33,406 nt of DNA. Origin: Gemmatimonadota bacterium (GTDB lineage Bacteria > Gemmatimonadota > Gemmatimonadetes > Palauibacterales > KS3-K002). A program made the translations under genes and the position numbers. The stretch's first letter is position 1. Each line of letters starts with the position of its first letter. The stretch spans positions 873,330 to 906,735 of the forward strand of contig CP070815.1 of NCBI GenBank assembly GCA_020344215.1, written 5' to 3'. Positions 1-8,395 of this stretch are shown here, piece after piece. The notes beneath the pieces are model-generated. The model saw only the letters and a list, made by a program, of their open reading frames with translations. It was not told the origin of the DNA and made no database searches.

Positions 1-438
1 GCGCCATCGACAGTCAGCCGCGAGATCAGGCGCAACGGTGGTCAAGCGGACTATCGAGCCGGCGACGCAGACCACGCCGCCTGCCGGCAGCTGATCGAGG
101 AAGCCGAGGAGCCGGTCGTGATCCCGGCACCGGTGCTGGTGGAGGCGGACTACTGGATCCACGTTCGGCTGCACCCGGGCGTGCTCGTGGCTTTGCTGGA
201 CGACGTTGTGGCCGGCGCTTACCGCGTGGAGGAGCTGCTGCCCCAGGACTACCGGCGCATCCGTGAGCTTTGCGACCGTTATGCCGACTCGGACATCGGG
301 TTCGTGGACGCGGCTGTCCTCGCGGTCGTGGAGCGGCTCGGCGAGCCGAAGCTGGCCACGCTCGATCATCGCCACTTCCGCGTCCTGCGTCCTCGACACC
401 TCGATACGCTGAGGCTGCTTCCCGAAGCGCAGAGCTAA
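1..438 (+). pseudogene. PIN-domain ORF with IS30-transposase-like N-terminus (partial, probable chimera)
   Basis: The reading frame is open from the window edge to the stop at 436-438, so the 5' end is missing. The first 20 or so codons (APSTVSREIRRNGG...YRA) look like the helix-turn-helix of an IS30-family transposase. From about codon 21 (GDADHAACRQL, then PAPVLVEADYW) the protein reads as a PIN domain. E near codon 49, D in FVDAA and D in TLDHRHF are present as expected acidic residues. The first strand of a normal PIN domain, which carries the first catalytic Asp, is absent and replaced by the transposase-like piece. A GTG at 118 could start a shorter product, but that would lack even more of the fold. 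I infer that a rearrangement joined the two genes and that RNase activity is lost. No antitoxin gene is visible. The PIN assignment is firm; the chimera is likely but rests on recognition by eye. Confidence 0.6.
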
Positions 439-514
439 TCCCCCTGCTGAGTCAACTCCCCCCAGGCGGACCGGCGCCAGGCAAAGCTCGCCCCTCATTT
501 ATGGAGCCGCTACG

Positions 515-1081
515 TTGAAGGACATGACCGCCGCTCAGAAGCTGATGACCGCCGAGGAGCTGGCTCGGACCTCTGTCCCGGGCAAGGTGCTCGAGCTCGT
601 CCGGGGCCACCTGGTAGTGCGCGAGCCCCCGAGCACGCGCCACGGGGCGGTCGCGGCGCGTCTGACCATCAGGCTCGGCGCTTTCGTCGAAGAGGAGAGA
701 CTGGGCCTGGTCTTCGCGCAGGACACAGGCTTCAAGATCGAGCGCGATCCGGACACGGTGCGGGGTCCCGACCTGGCCTTCGTGTCGCGGGGACGGCCGG
801 AGCGGATACCGGAGGTCGGTTATGCCGAGCTGGCACCGGATCTGGTGGTCGAGGTACTCTCCCCGAGCGACCGCCCGGGCGAGGTGCTGGCGAAGATCGG
901 CGACTTCCTGGCGGCCGGCACGCAGCTCGCCTGGCTGGTGGATCTGCGGCGACGCGAGGCGCGTATCTTCCGCTCTGATGGCAGCGTGGCCGTGGTTGGC
1001 GAGGACGGCCCACTCGACGGGGAGGACGTCGTGCCCGGTTTCTCCTGTCCGCTGGCAGCTGTTCTCGCCGCAGAGTCTTGA
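515..1081 (+). CDS. Uma2 family endonuclease-like protein (DUF820)
   Basis: A 188-residue protein of the usual Uma2/DUF820 length, a family with a PD-(D/E)XK restriction-endonuclease-like fold whose biological role is unsettled. The family signature is intact: RGPDLAFVS (D86), then APDLVVEVLSPSD (E113, followed by EVLSPSD), then KIGDFLAAG and WLVD near residues 127-142. The TTG at 515 is preferred because GGAG at 503-506 lies 8 bases upstream. An ATG at 524 would have a poorly spaced ribosome site and would only remove three residues. The gene stands alone, downstream of the PIN remnant, and no partner gene is apparent. No signal peptide or membrane segment is seen, so it is probably cytoplasmic. 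Family assignment is confident; substrate and function are not known. Confidence 0.85.
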   Translation: MKDMTAAQKLMTAEELARTSVPGKVLELVRGHLVVREPPSTRHGAVAARLTIRLGAFVEEERLGLVFAQDTGFKIERDPDTVRGPDLAFVSRGRPERIPEVGYAELAPDLVVEVLSPSDRPGEVLAKIGDFLAAGTQLAWLVDLRRREARIFRSDGSVAVVGEDGPLDGEDVVPGFSCPLAAVLAAES

Positions 1082-1179
1082 ATGAACAAGCGGTCGGTGA
1101 CCGAAAGGTCGTGTGGGTGGAGATTCCGCGCCGCACAGCGGCCACCCACCCGGCTGTCAGAGGCCCCCCTTAGGATTAG

Positions 1180-1272
1180 GAGGCGAGCGAGGAGGCGCGG
1201 CCGTCGAAGGACGGCGCCCAGGCCCGGCTCGCGGGTTACGGCTGGATCGTGCAGCCGCCGGAGAGCTTGTAA
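1180..1272 (+). pseudogene. possible remnant of type I restriction R subunit N-terminus
   Basis: Between stops at 1177-1179 and 1270-1272 this frame reads EASEEARPSKDGAQARL, then AGYGWIVQPPESL. The pattern EAR-x(n)-LxxxGWIVQ resembles the first 30 or so residues of many HsdR proteins, where the text continues with a conserved NL-x-AG-x-GVAVRE block. That block is absent here because a TAA intervenes. AGGAGG at 1178-1183 sits just upstream but no start codon follows at a useful distance. No other part of a restriction system is nearby. This is a weak resemblance to a short segment and could be chance. Confidence 0.25.
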
Positions 1273-1284
1273 AGGACGGGACGA

Positions 1285-1416
1285 GTGGACCGCGAATCGG
1301 TATTGGACTACGTTACTCTGGCCCACCGCCGACCGCTCCGGCGCCTTGCCGACCAGGTGCGACGTGTCAGCTCGCCTTCTGATAAGGTCGGCTCGGAACG
1401 CGTACCGGCGAGATAG
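1285..1416 (+). CDS. possible small ORF, 43 residues, unrecognised
   Basis: A GTG at 1285 with AAAGGA at 1271-1276 (8 bases away) opens a 43-residue frame, VDRESVLDYVTLAHRRPL and onward, ending at TAG 1414-1416, two bases before the ATG of the DUF2779 gene. The ribosome site and the tight junction to the next gene suggest translation and perhaps coupling. The protein is basic and arginine-rich, with no recognised domain. It may equally be the tail of the eroded gene suspected just upstream. Confidence 0.25.
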   Translation: MDRESVLDYVTLAHRRPLRRLADQVRRVSSPSDKVGSERVPAR

Positions 1417-1418
1417 CG

Positions 1419-2891
1419 ATGTCCGAAACGCACTACTCCCAGCGACTCTCCAAGTCCCGTTTCGTCGCGGGCTGCCAGTGTCACGGACTGCTCTGGTCGA
1501 AGGTGCACGAGCCCGATGCGCCGGAGCTGCAATTCGACCGGGCGACCCAGGACCGTCTCGACCAGGGGACGCAGGTGGGCCAGCTCGCGCGCACCCGGTT
1601 CCCCGGCGGCGTGCTTATCGACCTGCCGTACTACGAGCTCGAGGCTCGCGTCGCGGCGACCGCTTCCGCACTCGCTAGCGGTGCGCCGGCCATCTTCGAG
1701 GCCGGCTTCATGGCCGACGGCGTATTCGTAGCGGTCGATGTGCTGGAGCGCGCGGACGGCGGGTTCAACCTGATCGAGGTCAAGGCCTCGAACTCGCAAA
1801 AAGACGAGCACCTGCCCGACGCGGCCATCCAGACGTACGTGCTGCGACGCAGCGGCATCGACGTGGCGCGCGCCGAGATCATGCACCTGAACGGCGAGTA
1901 CCGTCATCCGGTGGGCGAGCTTTTCCAGCGCACCGATGTCACGCCGCAGGTGGAGGGGCTGCTGCCCGGTGTGCCGGACGAGATCGCGCGACAGCTCGAA
2001 GTCATCAACGGGCCGCGGCCCGACACGCCCATCGGGCCGTGCTGCTTCGAGCCGGACAAATGCCCATTTGTCGATCGCTGCTGGCCGAGCGTGCCGGACC
2101 ACATCAGGACGCTGTACAGCGTGGGGCTCAAGACGGCGTGGAAGTACATGCAGGAGGGAATCGACACGATCTGGGATATCCCGCCCGACCGGAGGCTCTC
2201 CGCGGCGGCGCGGCGGCAGCTGCGCGCCCTCGAGGGTGGCGCCATGATCGTGGAGCCGGGGCTGGCCGAGGCGCTGGCGCCCTTCTCCGGGCGGCTGGGC
2301 TTCCTCGACTTCGAGACCGTGGGCCGCGCGATTCCCGTCTGGCTCGGGATGGCGCCGTGGGGTGCCGCGCCGGCACAGTTCAGCTACCACGAGGAGTCGC
2401 CCGACGGCTCGATCTCGCACGTCGGCTGGCTCGCCGAGGGCCCCGTTGACCCGCGGCCCGCCCTCGCACAGGCGTTGGTGGAGGCCTGCGCCGCGGCCGA
2501 CCGGATCGTCACCTATACATCCTTCGAGCGCCGCTGCATCGAGAACCTCCAGCAGAGCGTTCCCAACCTCGCCGACCCGCTCGACGCGATGAAGGAGAAG
2601 CTGATCGATCTCCCCACCGTCATCAGAGACTACGTGTACCACCCCGACTTCGGGGGGAGCTTCAGCATCAAGAACGTCTTGACCCCGCTGGTACCGGAGC
2701 TCAGCTACGACGAGCTCGCCATCGCCGACGGCAAGGTCGCGAGCGTCGAGATCGCCCGCCTGCTGTTAGCCGAGGACACGATCCCGGCCGACGAGCGGCA
2801 CCAGCTGCGCCGGGATCTCCTGGAGTACTGCGAGCAGGACACCCGGGCGATGGTGATGCTGGTGAGACGGCTGCGGGAGTTGGCGGCGTGA
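1419..2891 (+). CDS. DUF2779 protein: Cas4/RecB-like nuclease domain fused to DEDD exonuclease-like domain
   Basis: A 490-residue protein with two nuclease-like halves. The N-terminal half has the LSKSRFVAGCQC start (C19, C21) and a PD-(D/E)XK-type core: E94, D107 in VAVDVLE, and E120-V-K122. A cysteine cluster follows at C208, C209, C215 and C221, consistent with a Cas4/AddB-like Fe-S site formed with the N-terminal cysteine. The C-terminal half, the DUF2779 region, has LDFET (D297, E299), YTSFERR near 366-372 and YCEQD (Y470, D474). This is the layout of an RNase H-like DEDD 3'-5' exonuclease. A role in DNA or RNA processing is inferred; the substrate is unknown. The start is set by family similarity, with a modest GGCGAG 5 bases upstream. 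No cas or repair gene is adjacent, so it is not part of a visible CRISPR locus. Confidence 0.85.
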   Translation: MSETHYSQRLSKSRFVAGCQCHGLLWSKVHEPDAPELQFDRATQDRLDQGTQVGQLARTRFPGGVLIDLPYYELEARVAATASALASGAPAIFEAGFMADGVFVAVDVLERADGGFNLIEVKASNSQKDEHLPDAAIQTYVLRRSGIDVARAEIMHLNGEYRHPVGELFQRTDVTPQVEGLLPGVPDEIARQLEVINGPRPDTPIGPCCFEPDKCPFVDRCWPSVPDHIRTLYSVGLKTAWKYMQEGIDTIWDIPPDRRLSAAARRQLRALEGGAMIVEPGLAEALAPFSGRLGFLDFETVGRAIPVWLGMAPWGAAPAQFSYHEESPDGSISHVGWLAEGPVDPRPALAQALVEACAAADRIVTYTSFERRCIENLQQSVPNLADPLDAMKEKLIDLPTVIRDYVYHPDFGGSFSIKNVLTPLVPELSYDELAIADGKVASVEIARLLLAEDTIPADERHQLRRDLLEYCEQDTRAMVMLVRRLRELAA

Positions 2892-3158
2892 CCCGACGCC
2901 GTGCGCGGTGCACGGAACCTCTTTCTAAAACAGCCTTCTAGCTAGTATTTTATAGGGCCGACAGGTACCCGAAAGACGTTAGACTATCGCTTCGAGGCGC
3001 GACGGCCGGCTGGTTCCGTCGCGGTGGCGGTGGTGGGTCCGCTTCAATGGGAAAGGGGGTCGGGAAGGGCATTGCGAATCGGGACATGACGCCGTCCCGG
3101 TCTTGGTGACCGCGTTTCTCGCGGAATAGATTCTTCCTCGTCATAAGGCGACCGGCCC
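2892..3158. other. intergenic region upstream of the sigma factor gene
   Basis: 267 bases without a supported gene. An AT-rich island at about 2929-2955 (around CTAGCTAGTATTTTATAG) contrasts with the GC-rich surroundings and is the best place for the promoter of the sigma/FecR/SusCD operon. I cannot assign clear -35 and -10 boxes. CTAGCTAG at 2940-2947 is self-complementary. Confidence 0.35.
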
Positions 3159-3728
3159 ATGGCGGCCACACCGGAATCGGCGGGCGCAGCGCTCGGCACT
3201 GCGACGATCGAGGCTGTACGAGTCGGCGATCGAGACGCCTTCGAGACGTTCTTCCACGCCACCTACGACCTCGTATGCGCGGTCATCGCATCGCGCGTCC
3301 CCGACTCGTCCGTCGTCGAAGAGCTGGCCCAGGATGTCTATCTGCGGATCTGGCGGCGGCACGACCGGTTGCGCGCCGACGGCTCGCTCGAGGGATACGC
3401 CGTCCGAGCGGCGCGCAACACGGCGCTCAACTACCTCAAGCGGGCGGGCAGGGAGCGGCAGTGGTTACGACGGCAGGCCCGCCGACCTGCTCCCAGCCTA
3501 CCTGCGGCTGATGAGCCGCTCATCCTGCGCGAGCTTTCCTGTGCCGTGCGCGACGCGATGGCGGAGCTTCCCACCGGCTGTCGCACCGTCTTTCAGCTGA
3601 GTCGCGACGGCGGGCTGACGTACCGCGAGATCGCCCGGACGCTCGGCATCTCGGTAAAGACCGTGGAGCACCAGATGGGCCGGGCCCTGCGCCTTTTGCG
3701 GGAGCGGCTCGAACCCTACCTCGGCTGA
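3159..3728 (+). CDS. ECF-type RNA polymerase sigma factor (FecI/Bacteroidota-expansion-like)
   Basis: A 189-residue sigma-70 family factor with only regions 2 and 4, as in ECF sigmas. Region 2 runs from about residue 25 to 100 (DAFETFFHATYDLV, VEELAQDVYLRIW, GYAVRAARNTALNYLKR). Region 4 lies at about 130-182, with the helix-turn-helix LTYREIARTLGISVKTVEHQM. It should direct RNA polymerase to the promoter of the downstream uptake genes. The next gene is a membrane-spanning FecR-like anti-sigma factor 74 bases away, followed by an STN-bearing receptor, so this is a cell-surface signalling sigma. The ATG at 3159 has AAGGCG about 10 bases upstream. Which promoter it recognises cannot be told from one locus. 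Confidence 0.92.
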   Translation: MAATPESAGAALGTATIEAVRVGDRDAFETFFHATYDLVCAVIASRVPDSSVVEELAQDVYLRIWRRHDRLRADGSLEGYAVRAARNTALNYLKRAGRERQWLRRQARRPAPSLPAADEPLILRELSCAVRDAMAELPTGCRTVFQLSRDGGLTYREIARTLGISVKTVEHQMGRALRLLRERLEPYLG

Positions 3729-3802
3729 TTCCCTCCGCCCTCCAGTAGGGGGATCGCGCGGCGCAGTTGTAATTAGAGCAGACATCCTGCAGCAGCGCCT
3801 TC

Positions 3803-4858
3803 ATGAAAGACACCGAGATCTGGTCGAGGATCGGCCGCCACTTGGCGGGCGAGAGTAGTCCGGCTGAGGACGCGGAGCTCGAGCGGTGGGCCGCGGAGGA
3901 CCCGTCGCACGCGGCGCTCCTCGCGGCGGCGCGCCGCGTGTGGGCGGCGGCGGGAGGCCACCTCCCCGGACGCGACAGCGGCGCGGCCTGGAAACGGCTC
4001 GCGCCGTTCTTATCAGGCGAGTCTGGCGCGAGCCGCGGGGGCGCTCCCCCCGTGGCCAAAGGCGAAGCGATCGAACCCACCGACTGCGCGATCCGGACGC
4101 CCCGCCGCCCTCGGCAGGCGGGGCGCGTGGCACGACGGATCGCCGGTTTCGGGATCACCGCCGCCGCGGCGCTACTAGCAGGCTTGTTGCTCGGACGGGG
4201 TAGCAGGCCGCCCGTCCCCCCACCGGAGCCCCGCGCGTGGCATACCGGCCCTGCCGAGGCCGCCACCATACCGCTGCCCGACGGCAGCGTCGTGCGGATC
4301 GGCCCGGAGAGCTGGCTCGAGGCGGTCGGGACGCGTGCCGTCGCGCTCGAGGGCGTGGCGTACTTCGCGGTGACGTCGGACTCCACGGCGCCGTTCGAGG
4401 TACGCACGCGGGCGGGGCGCATCCGGGTGGTCGGGACCCGCTTCGAAGCCCGCGCCGAGGGAGACAGCGCGCTCGTCGCGGTGGTGGAGGGGCGCGTCGC
4501 GCTCGCCGGGCTGGCAGGACGCACGGTGGAGATCGGCCCCGGCCAGGCGGGACTATTGGTGGCGGGAGTAGCGCCGGAAACGGCGCACCTGCCCCCGAGC
4601 CGCCGCCTCGCTGCCTGGATGGGTCGGGTGCTGATCTTCCGCGACACCCCGCTCTCCGACGTCGCCGCCGAGATCGAGGCGGTGTACGGCATCCCCCTAC
4701 AACTGGTGTCCGATGCGGCGGACGAGCCTCGCGTGAGTGCGGTTTTCGAGGAGCGTCCGTTCGATGAGGTCGTGGCGACGGTGTGCCGCGTCCTCGGTTC
4801 ACCTTGTGAAGTGACGCCTGACCAGGCGACGATCTACTGGACCACAGGCGGGAGGTGA
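3803..4858 (+). CDS. FecR family anti-sigma/signal transducer
   Basis: A 351-residue inner-membrane protein with the full FecR layout. Residues 1-55 are the cytoplasmic sigma-binding part (WSRIGRHLAGESSPAEDAEL, ending in an Ala/Arg-rich helix). A single membrane span lies at about 113-131. The periplasmic FecR beta-domain runs from about 145 to 240 (IPLPDGSVVRIGPESWLEA, EGVAYFAV, FEVRTRAGRIRVVGTRFEA). A C-terminal STN-like domain occupies about 270-345 (TPLSDVAAEIEAVYGIPLQL, then FDEVVATVCRVLGSPCEV). In this family it holds the sigma factor inactive, or primes it, until the outer-membrane receptor signals. The stop lies only 4 bases before the receptor ATG, so the two are co-translated. The ribosome site before the start is weak. 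Confidence 0.92.
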   Translation: MKDTEIWSRIGRHLAGESSPAEDAELERWAAEDPSHAALLAAARRVWAAAGGHLPGRDSGAAWKRLAPFLSGESGASRGGAPPVAKGEAIEPTDCAIRTPRRPRQAGRVARRIAGFGITAAAALLAGLLLGRGSRPPVPPPEPRAWHTGPAEAATIPLPDGSVVRIGPESWLEAVGTRAVALEGVAYFAVTSDSTAPFEVRTRAGRIRVVGTRFEARAEGDSALVAVVEGRVALAGLAGRTVEIGPGQAGLLVAGVAPETAHLPPSRRLAAWMGRVLIFRDTPLSDVAAEIEAVYGIPLQLVSDAADEPRVSAVFEERPFDEVVATVCRVLGSPCEVTPDQATIYWTTGGR

Positions 4859-4862
4859 AGTG

Positions 4863-7800
4863 ATGCGAATACCCAGCTTTGTCACAGCCGCCCTGCTCCT
4901 GGCGACGGCGATTCCGGGCGCGGCCCGGGCTCAGATGTCGCTCGCGCAGCTGGGCGACCACATCTCTCCGCTCGACCGACCGGCGAGGCTCGAGGTGGCC
5001 GACGTATCCTTGCCCCAGGGCCTGGCCGAGCTGCAGGAGCAGTCGGGCGTTCCCCTCGCCTACAGCACAACGCTGATGGCCGGCACCGGCCGGGTCTCGT
5101 GTCGCTGTGCTTCGGCGACGGTGCGCGAAGCGCTGGACCACCTGCTCACCGGCACCGGGTTCGGCTATGAGACGTTCGGGCGCCAAGTCGTCGTTCGGCG
5201 CACGGACGAGACGCTGCCGACCCTCACGCCGACCGGCGAAGCTCCGGGCGTGGGCTCGCCCGAGCTGGGCGCGCCCGAGATCGAAGTCGAGGCAGCCCCG
5301 GAACCTGCCAGTCCGCCCGGATTCTGGGCGCGGGTACGCGCGCTGTTCTCCGCCGCGCCCGGCACGGTGCGCGGGCGCGTGACGGACCAACAAACCGGGC
5401 AGCCGGTCGCGCAGGCACAGGTGATCGTCCTCGGGACGAGCTTCGCCGCGCTGACTGACGAGTACGGCGACTACGAGATCACCGGCGTCCCCCCCGGTCT
5501 CTACACGCTGGAGGTCCGGCGCATCGGTTACGCCGACGCCTTCCGGGAAAACGTGTCCGTGCCGGACGGGGGCACCGTGACGGTGAACTTCACGCTAGGC
5601 ATCGTGCCGTTCACGCTCGACGAGCTGGTGGCGACCGGCTTGGCGGACCCGACCTCCGCCCGTCGCGTGCCGTTCACCGTGGCGCGGCTGGACGAAGAGA
5701 TGCTCGAGGTGCCGTCGGAGAATGCGGTGAGCGCGATCCAGGGCAAGGTGGCCGGGGTGAGCATCGTCAGCCCACCGCAGCCCGGTGCGGGCATTAATAT
5801 TGTGCTGCGCACGCCCACGAGCATCTCCAAAACGAACGCACCGCTGATCGTGGTGGACGGCGTGATCCTGGCCACCACCTTCGAGCGCAGCACGGCGGAC
5901 CTCGACGGGCTCGACATCGAGAGCGTCGAGGTCGTAAAGGGCGCGGCGGCGGCGTCGCTCTACGGATCGCGCGCTGCGAGCGGCGTGATCCAGATCAACA
6001 CGCGCCGCGGCACCGGGATCCCCGACGGCCAGACGCACGTCAGGGTGCGCTCCGAGTTCGGCGTGAACCAGCTGGCGAGCGAGATCCCGCGCTCCAACCA
6101 CCATCACTATCTCGTCAACGAGGACGGCGAGTACGTTGACACCGACGGCAACGTCGTGTCGCGCGAGGACCGGGTCGAGCGCCCGGCCTCCGAGCGCTAC
6201 CTCGACGTGCCCTACCTCGATCCGACCTACGACCACATCGACCAGTTCTTCGACCCGGGGAACTTCTCGATCAACTCGATCTCGATGGGGCGCAACACGG
6301 CCAACACGAACTTCTACACATCGTACGCCTACCGTCGTGCGAGCGGCGTGGTGCTGGAGCACGGTGGCTACAAACAGCACGACCTGCGCGTCAACCTGGA
6401 TCACCGGCTCGGCGCCAACCTGCTGTTGGGCGTGAGCGGGTACCATATGCGCTCAACGCGCGACGAGCTGCCCGAGGATATGTTCCTCAACCTGGTGCAG
6501 CAAGCGCCGGATGCGAACCTGTTAGACCCGGATCCGGACGGCACGCCCTACATCTGGCAGCCGGACCCGCTCGGCGTGACGCCGAACCCACTCTACGCGC
6601 TGTCGGTGCTGGAGGATGAGGGCAAGCGCGCACGCACGCTCTTAAGCGCGGATCTGCGCTGGGCTCCGATCGGGTGGTTCAGCCTGGACGGCAATCTGAG
6701 CTACGACCGCTCGGATCGCCTCCTCACCTTCTACTTCCCACGCGGCAAGAAGACCGAGCAACCGGCGCTGCAGGACGGCATGGTCGAGCGCGGCGACGGT
6801 GTCACGACGGCGCTCAACGGCTCCGTAAGCGCCAACCTGCACAGACAGTTCGATGAGCTTGCTGTTCGCACCACCTTCCGCGCGCTGTTCGAGCGGGAAG
6901 ACTACAGGTTCGTCACCGCGCAGGCAGCCGGCCTCACGGTGGGAGAGGTACCGAACCTCGACGCCGGGGCCGTCCCGCAGGTATCCGAGACCACCCGAGA
7001 CATCCGCTCGGAAGGGTATTTCCTGATCGCCGGGCTCGACTACAAGGACCGCTACATACTGGACGGCCTCTTGCGGTGGGACGGTAGCTCGCTGTTCGGG
7101 CCCGAGGAGCGCTGGCACACCTATTACCGGCTCAGCGGCGCCTGGCGCATGGCCTTGGAGTCGTGGTGGCCGTTCTCCGATATCGACGAGTTCAAGGTGC
7201 GCTACTCCGTCGGCACTGCCGGCGGCCGTCCGTCGTTCGACGACCGGTTCGAGACATACTCGTTCACCACGGGCGGCGGCATCCGGAAGGCCACGCTCGG
7301 CAACCGGGCCCTCAAGCCGGAACGCGCCACCGAGCAGGAGTTCGGCATCGACGCGATCATCGCCGATCGTGTCTCGGTCCAGTTGACGCACGCGCGGGTC
7401 AAGACCGAGGACCAGCTCGTCCTGGTCCCGCTCTCGGCGGGGTTCGGGTTCACCGACCGGTGGGAGAACGCCGGCACCGTCGAAGGGACAACCTGGGAGG
7501 CCACGATCGAGGCGGTGCTGCTTCGGCGGCCAGGCCTGCAATGGTCGATCGGTTTCATTGTGGACCGCTCGCGTCACGAGATCACCGAGTTCGATCGGAC
7601 GTGTTATCGCGAGGATCCCGAGAACGCGTTCTACCGCTGTGCAGGCGAGCGACTCGGCACCATGTACGGGAACAAGTTCCTGACGTCGCTCAACGAACTC
7701 CCCGAGGGGGTACCGGCGGACGAGTTCCAAATGAACGACGACGGGCTCGTCGTCTGGGTCGGCCCGGGCGGCGACTGGCGGTCGCACCAGTGGGGCACGT

Positions 7801-8384
7801 CGGTAGACGACCTCGGGGATGACCTGCGCACGTACTACTGGGGACTGCCGATCCTGCAGTACGACTCGGTCGGCAACCCCGCCGTCGTGCGCATCGGCGA
7901 CGGCAATCCCGATTACCACTGGGGTCTCTCCTCGACGTTACGCTGGAAGGGACTGAGCGTGTTCGGCCTGCTGGACGTGAAGGTGGGCGGCGACGTCTAC
8001 AACCGCACCAAGCAGCGCATGTATCAGTACTTCCGGAGCGGCGACACCGACCAGGCCGGCAGCCCCGACGAGCTCAAGAAGACGACCGACTACTACACGG
8101 CGCTGTACGCGGCCAACCTCATCAACAGCTGGTTCGTTGAACCGGGCGGCTACGTCAAGCTGCGGGAGCTGTCTGTGCGCTGGAGCCTACCGCAGTCGGC
8201 GCTCGCGCCGCTCGCCGTCACCGGTCTCGACGACCTGACGCTGTTCTTCATCGGCCGCAATCTGTTTACGAGCACCGACTATAGCGGTTACGACCCCGAG
8301 GTGGGCTCGGTGCTCGCGCCGATAGACAACTTCTCGTACCCGCAATATCGCACGCTGACGGCGGGTGTCGAGATCCGCTTCTGA
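4863..8384 (+). CDS. SusC/RagA-family TonB-dependent outer-membrane receptor with STN domain
   Basis: A 1173-residue outer-membrane receptor. It has a signal peptide with cleavage after ARA (about residue 23) and an STN signalling domain at about 40-115 (VSLPQGLAELQEQSGVPLAY, TVREALDHLLTGTGF). A carboxypeptidase-regulatory-like beta-sandwich follows at about 167-240 (VRGRVTDQQTGQPVAQAQV), then a plug at about 270-390 (AIQGKVAGVSIV, PLIVVDGV, IESVEVVKGAAAASLYGSRA) and a beta-barrel ending in phenylalanine. These are the SusC hallmarks. The STN domain marks it as a transducer that signals to the FecR protein encoded just upstream. GGGAGG at 4850-4855 is 7 bases before the ATG at 4863; a GTG at 4860 is possible. 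The substrate (glycan, peptide or other) cannot be read from the sequence, because no degradative enzyme is linked. Confidence 0.95.
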   Translation: MRIPSFVTAALLLATAIPGAARAQMSLAQLGDHISPLDRPARLEVADVSLPQGLAELQEQSGVPLAYSTTLMAGTGRVSCRCASATVREALDHLLTGTGFGYETFGRQVVVRRTDETLPTLTPTGEAPGVGSPELGAPEIEVEAAPEPASPPGFWARVRALFSAAPGTVRGRVTDQQTGQPVAQAQVIVLGTSFAALTDEYGDYEITGVPPGLYTLEVRRIGYADAFRENVSVPDGGTVTVNFTLGIVPFTLDELVATGLADPTSARRVPFTVARLDEEMLEVPSENAVSAIQGKVAGVSIVSPPQPGAGINIVLRTPTSISKTNAPLIVVDGVILATTFERSTADLDGLDIESVEVVKGAAAASLYGSRAASGVIQINTRRGTGIPDGQTHVRVRSEFGVNQLASEIPRSNHHHYLVNEDGEYVDTDGNVVSREDRVERPASERYLDVPYLDPTYDHIDQFFDPGNFSINSISMGRNTANTNFYTSYAYRRASGVVLEHGGYKQHDLRVNLDHRLGANLLLGVSGYHMRSTRDELPEDMFLNLVQQAPDANLLDPDPDGTPYIWQPDPLGVTPNPLYALSVLEDEGKRARTLLSADLRWAPIGWFSLDGNLSYDRSDRLLTFYFPRGKKTEQPALQDGMVERGDGVTTALNGSVSANLHRQFDELAVRTTFRALFEREDYRFVTAQAAGLTVGEVPNLDAGAVPQVSETTRDIRSEGYFLIAGLDYKDRYILDGLLRWDGSSLFGPEERWHTYYRLSGAWRMALESWWPFSDIDEFKVRYSVGTAGGRPSFDDRFETYSFTTGGGIRKATLGNRALKPERATEQEFGIDAIIADRVSVQLTHARVKTEDQLVLVPLSAGFGFTDRWENAGTVEGTTWEATIEAVLLRRPGLQWSIGFIVDRSRHEITEFDRTCYREDPENAFYRCAGERLGTMYGNKFLTSLNELPEGVPADEFQMNDDGLVVWVGPGGDWRSHQWGTSVDDLGDDLRTYYWGLPILQYDSVGNPAVVRIGDGNPDYHWGLSSTLRWKGLSVFGLLDVKVGGDVYNRTKQRMYQYFRSGDTDQAGSPDELKKTTDYYTALYAANLINSWFVEPGGYVKLRELSVRWSLPQSALAPLAVTGLDDLTLFFIGRNLFTSTDYSGYDPEVGSVLAPIDNFSYPQYRTLTAGVEIRF

Positions 8385-8395
8385 GGAGGGATACG

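Noticed and set aside
1082..1678. 198-residue plus-strand frame starting right after the Uma2 gene
   Set aside because: It is Arg-rich, runs into the DUF2779 gene in another frame, and shows no family resemblance.
1308..2642. 444-residue minus-strand open frame opposite the DUF2779 gene
   Set aside because: It is antisense to a protein with recognisable motifs, and its own translation is Arg/His/Val-rich without domain features. Long antisense frames are common in GC-rich DNA.
6642..7919. 425-residue minus-strand open frame inside susC
   Set aside because: Antisense to the receptor barrel; no recognisable family, ribosome site or start context.
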